Source: a virus
Virus record (IMG/VR): IMGVR_UViG_3300037493_007247
Span: 1 to 43,641 of that record
DNA: 43,641 bases
Direction: 5' to 3' (one strand)
Made by a program: the position numbers and the translations under genes. Positions 41,154 to 43,641 of this stretch are shown one piece after another; the stretch's first letter is position 1; every line of letters begins with the position of its first letter. A model generated the notes under the pieces. The model searched no databases and was not told the DNA's origin. It saw only the letters and a program-made list of their open reading frames with translations.

Positions 41154-42638
41154 TTACGCAGGTGGATTAAACTCTCTACGTATCAATCTTAATCGCATAG
41201 TCATAGGACCGGGAAAAGAAAAAAGATAAGAAATTTGATCAATAACGTAAAACCCACTTAGATATTGATTGTATGTCATTTTAGTGGGATCATCGTACAT
41301 TGTCTCATTAGATTTATCTGATTTACTAAGATCACCATCTGTTATTCCTGATATCTCTGCAGCGGTCTCAGTTGATTGTTGAGCCTTTTTTTGTCTAATG
41401 TCACTATCAAAAATTTGAACCGCTAATCTTTGACCTCTTGTTAAAGATGTATTTACTTGAGTTAGCTCAACAAGCATGCCCATTTTTTGAATCTCTTCAA
41501 GATTTTGATAATTTAAAATAGAGGCATAAGCATAGTTATCATGTACAGTTTCTGAGGTAAATCTTCCCAGATATTTGTATTTGTTTTGAGATTGAGCAAT
41601 GCCTTCAGGAACGCGATTTTCAACAGATCCTACATATCGGCCTTTAAGGTGAATCATGTTTTCTGTTCCAGGTGTGGTCAAAGGATCTACGTACTCATTT
41701 ACAAATTCCCTGTCATCAGAGTTGTAAAACTGTGAATATCTTTTGTAGCCATTTTTATCAGCAAAATACCCAGTGTTATTCATCATTGAGAATTTTAAAA
41801 TGAATCTGTCAGTTCCATTTAAACTCAAATGATTGGTGATAAATCTACCGATCACTGTACCTTTATCCTCTAAACCGTTTGAAATAGATGTATGTCCTGA
41901 AGCATACAACAGTGAAGACTCAAGCTGTTCATTAATATCAAAAAGCGGATTCATATCCACCAATGTCAAATAATAATACGGATCAATATAAGCATCCAGG
42001 AATGATTCATCTGATGTGTAAGAATTGGCACTTATATCTCGTATAAACTTCTCTCTGGTGTCATGCGGGTTGACCCAGACCATTGAATCATTAGTTCCAT
42101 CTATGTTTGTAGCAAATCCCAACTGTAGTTTTTCGCTTAACTCTAAAAGAACATCAAAGCTTGAACCTTGATAAGATTCTTGAAACTCGGTGTAAAGATT
42201 TGGAATTCTCATTTTACCCGTAAGAGAATAAAGAACTCCTGTATTTGAGTTGTTAGAACTTAATATATTATCAGTTGTAAAATCTATTCTGATGGGTTTA
42301 AAAGTTTTCTCATCCCCACTCGATTTAAGATACACCTTTACCGGCATACCATCCTGTGGGTAGTGCTTGCCTGAAAAATTACCAGATTGATCGTAAAATC
42401 TTAAACTTAATGTTGGAAGAAATCCACTGACATTCAATTCAAAAGTTGTTATGCTTTCAAATGGAATCTTGAAGCCGTTTATCTCTACACCAGGAAATAT
42501 TGAACCCAACATTTTAGAAACTTTGGATTGAGTAATCGGTCCTTCCGCATTTGGAGTTTCCAAATCAGGAATTGCGAATTTATCCAGTTTTATTGTAGGC
42601 TCAGTAATTGCAAGAATAGATCTCTTAATTTCACTCAT
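41154..42638 (-). CDS. Baseplate hub protein, gp27/gpD-like
   Basis: A 494-residue protein. Residues 48-110 (VEINGFKIPFESITTFEL, GFLPTLSLRFYD, DGMPVKVYLKS) fit the first beta-barrel of gp27/VgrG/gpD hubs. The mid part (about 155-290) has a typical insertion with LLELSEKLQLGFATN, and the C-terminus returns to beta structure (GFYVIDQISYLFSFPGPMTM). The hub trimer joins tail tube and spike; the spike gene lies two genes downstream. The ATG overlaps the stop of the LysM-like gene (ATGA). Confidence 0.6.
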   Translation of the reverse strand: MSEIKRSILAITEPTIKLDKFAIPDLETPNAEGPITQSKVSKMLGSIFPGVEINGFKIPFESITTFELNVSGFLPTLSLRFYDQSGNFSGKHYPQDGMPVKVYLKSSGDEKTFKPIRIDFTTDNILSSNNSNTGVLYSLTGKMRIPNLYTEFQESYQGSSFDVLLELSEKLQLGFATNIDGTNDSMVWVNPHDTREKFIRDISANSYTSDESFLDAYIDPYYYLTLVDMNPLFDINEQLESSLLYASGHTSISNGLEDKGTVIGRFITNHLSLNGTDRFILKFSMMNNTGYFADKNGYKRYSQFYNSDDREFVNEYVDPLTTPGTENMIHLKGRYVGSVENRVPEGIAQSQNKYKYLGRFTSETVHDNYAYASILNYQNLEEIQKMGMLVELTQVNTSLTRGQRLAVQIFDSDIRQKKAQQSTETAAEISGITDGDLSKSDKSNETMYDDPTKMTYNQYLSGFYVIDQISYLFSFPGPMTMRLRLIRREFNPPA

Positions 42639-43168
42639 ACCATACCCTCCCTCGAATTCAAGTTATTTCCAAGTATTATAGCTCCATCGACTGCACTCTT
42701 TGCCTCCTGTCCAGGCTGTAACACATTAGGTGGAGCTGGATTTTTGTTTCCGTTTGCTTTTTTCTGTGCAATATTTTTGAGTCTATCAATTCTATTTTTA
42801 TCCTGAGTGCTAAGTCTTGCGGTGTCGGTAAATGTAGAAAGGGGTGAAGTATTAGTTTCTTGAGAGCTTGGAATATCATAAACCTCTTTTTCATTTGAAA
42901 CGTCAGGAATAATCAAAAGATCACCATCCTTAATTGAAAACGGGTTAAAAATTCTATTATATGAAAGAATTGCATCAATATAGCTCGGAGAACCATAAAA
43001 CTTAATGGAAATCAAATCAGGTCGCCCTTCCTCGAGAGGGGTTACTCTAAACGCAGCTAATACATTTGCTTTCCTGTATCTGAAACTAGGAAAGGTTAAA
43101 TCAAGATAGGATTCCTGGGTCGCAGGGTCAGTGATTTGATTTTTGTATACAAGCGAACGAATATTCAT
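42635..43168 (-). CDS. LysM-like baseplate protein (gp53 or tail protein X type)
   Basis: A 177-residue protein. The ATG at 43168, 1 nt after the upstream stop, is chosen; the frame is open further but would overlap the neighbour by 89 nt. Residues about 50-110 have a LysM-like arrangement: DLISIKFYGSPSYIDAILSYN, then RIFNPFSIKDGDLLIIPD. LysM-like folds in T4 gp53 and in tail protein X bind within the baseplate, not to peptidoglycan. The C-terminal 65 residues are polar and probably extended. Confidence 0.55.
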   Translation of the reverse strand: MNIRSLVYKNQITDPATQESYLDLTFPSFRYRKANVLAAFRVTPLEEGRPDLISIKFYGSPSYIDAILSYNRIFNPFSIKDGDLLIIPDVSNEKEVYDIPSSQETNTSPLSTFTDTARLSTQDKNRIDRLKNIAQKKANGNKNPAPPNVLQPGQEAKSAVDGAIILGNNLNSREGMV

Positions 43169-43169
43169 C

Positions 43170-43641
43170 TTATTGTAGTGCGAAAAGCGCTGTTTTTGCA
43201 ATTTCTGATTCAGATGCACCCGTAAGGTTACGTCTAACAGATGCTTCTCCTTGAGCAAGTGCTGATTGAACCTTTTGTTCTCCTGGCGTTAATCTGGTAC
43301 CGTTTCTGTAGTTTAGACTACCTCCGCTATTTGTTCCTCTGTTTAATTGAGAGTATGGTTGAACTTTTTCATCTTTACCAGAAATGTTTAACACATCACC
43401 TATCAAATCATTGACGTTGTTTGCCCTGGCATATAACCTTCCATGACCACCATTAAGCATGTTCTCAATATCAGATTTGTCTCGAGGTCGAGCGGGTTTC
43501 AGTGTAACTTTGAAGTCAACTGTTGTAGGAAAATCATCATTTCCCAGTCCACCCTTAAAGTTAACTTCCGTTTTCTCACATATCATATTGCCCATCATCA
43601 GGATCGGGTTGAGTGGGTTACCAACTGTCATGTGCCAAGAG
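43170..43641 (-). CDS. C-terminal part of a virion structural protein, 5' end outside the window
   Basis: The frame is open beyond the ATG at 43631 to the window edge, and the residues before it (SWH) read smoothly into HMTVGNPLNPILMMGNM, so the protein very probably starts outside. The visible part has NDDFPTTVDFKVTLKPARPRDKSDIENM, a pattern I associate with large-phage virion proteins, and a Gln/Arg/Ala-rich helical end. Function unknown; by position it belongs to the tail/baseplate block. Confidence 0.5.
   Translation of the reverse strand, partial: SWHMTVGNPLNPILMMGNMICEKTEVNFKGGLGNDDFPTTVDFKVTLKPARPRDKSDIENMLNGGHGRLYARANNVNDLIGDVLNISGKDEKVQPYSQLNRGTNSGGSLNYRNGTRLTPGEQKVQSALAQGEASVRRNLTGASESEIAKTALFALQ

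Noticed and set aside
43169-43258. Extended start for the LysM-like protein
   Set aside because: The extra 30 residues lie wholly within the preceding gene and look unlike protein sequence; the ATG at 43168 directly follows that gene's stop.
1-43641. tRNA genes, CRISPR arrays, insertion sequences, attachment sites
   Set aside because: Gaps are too short for tRNAs or arrays, no transposase or integrase motifs were seen, and no regular spaced repeats were found outside coding repeats.

Overview
The window is a densely packed piece of a tailed-phage genome of the T4-like (contractile-tail, Straboviridae/Tevenvirinae-related) type. The call rests on recognisable homologues or analogues of UvsW, UvsY, gp61-type primase, gp32, gp31 co-chaperonin and the baseplate proteins gp25, gp6, gp7, gp5/gp27 and a LysM (gp53-like) protein. 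The DNA is AT-rich and almost every gene is on the minus strand, with 1-nt or ATGA overlaps and very short gaps. Only the leftmost gene is on the plus strand. Nearly all starts have A/T-rich leaders and no convincing Shine-Dalgarno sequence. Together with the style of the tail proteins this suggests a Bacteroidota (flavobacterial-type) host; that is an inference. No tRNA, rRNA, CRISPR array, insertion sequence or integrase was seen.

Layout, left to right (minus-strand operons read right to left). 0-0.4 kb: 3' part of a nucleotidyltransferase on the plus strand, ending in a hairpin/T-tract inside the end of the convergent gene. 0.4-2.4 kb: two putative internal head proteins. 2.5-6.7 kb: a recombination/replication module (gp32, primase, a small ORF, UvsY, UvsW) with a structured gp32 leader. 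6.7-9.7 kb: two glycosyltransferases separated by a single in-frame stop, a gp31/GroES-like co-chaperonin and a RuvC-like nuclease. 9.7-11.1 kb: three more putative capsid cargo proteins, one with an ADP-ribosyltransferase-like core. 11.1-43.6 kb: a long virion block of tail, baseplate and fibre genes. It includes a collagen-like fibre, very large structural proteins of 1521, 1219 and 1031 aa, the wedge set (gp25, gp6, gp7-like) and the hub/spike set. Inserted among them are a sulfotransferase, an amidoligase-like protein and a four-S1-domain protein resembling ribosomal protein S1.

The most interesting system is a putative protein-packaging set. At least four, probably five, otherwise unrelated proteins begin with a short hydrophobic/acidic tag (MKYIKLFExF or a relative). 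Each tag is followed by a site matching the T4 prohead-protease rule (Leu/Ile-x-Glu, cut after Glu), several of them I-N-E followed by Ala or Gly. This parallels the capsid targeting sequence of T4 internal proteins and Alt. The cargo would include a minimal H-Y-E ADP-ribosyltransferase-like protein and a glycine-zipper protein. The tag DNA of two neighbouring genes is identical over 25 nt.

A second theme is gene control. A recurrent minus-strand motif, TTGA followed by TATATAAA(A/G), lies just upstream of six genes or gene groups and looks like the late promoter of this phage. The gp32 leader holds a GCAA-loop hairpin and a tandem 11-nt repeat, reminiscent of T4 gp32 autoregulation. The phage S1-like protein, combined with the lack of Shine-Dalgarno sequences, suggests an effect on translation initiation.
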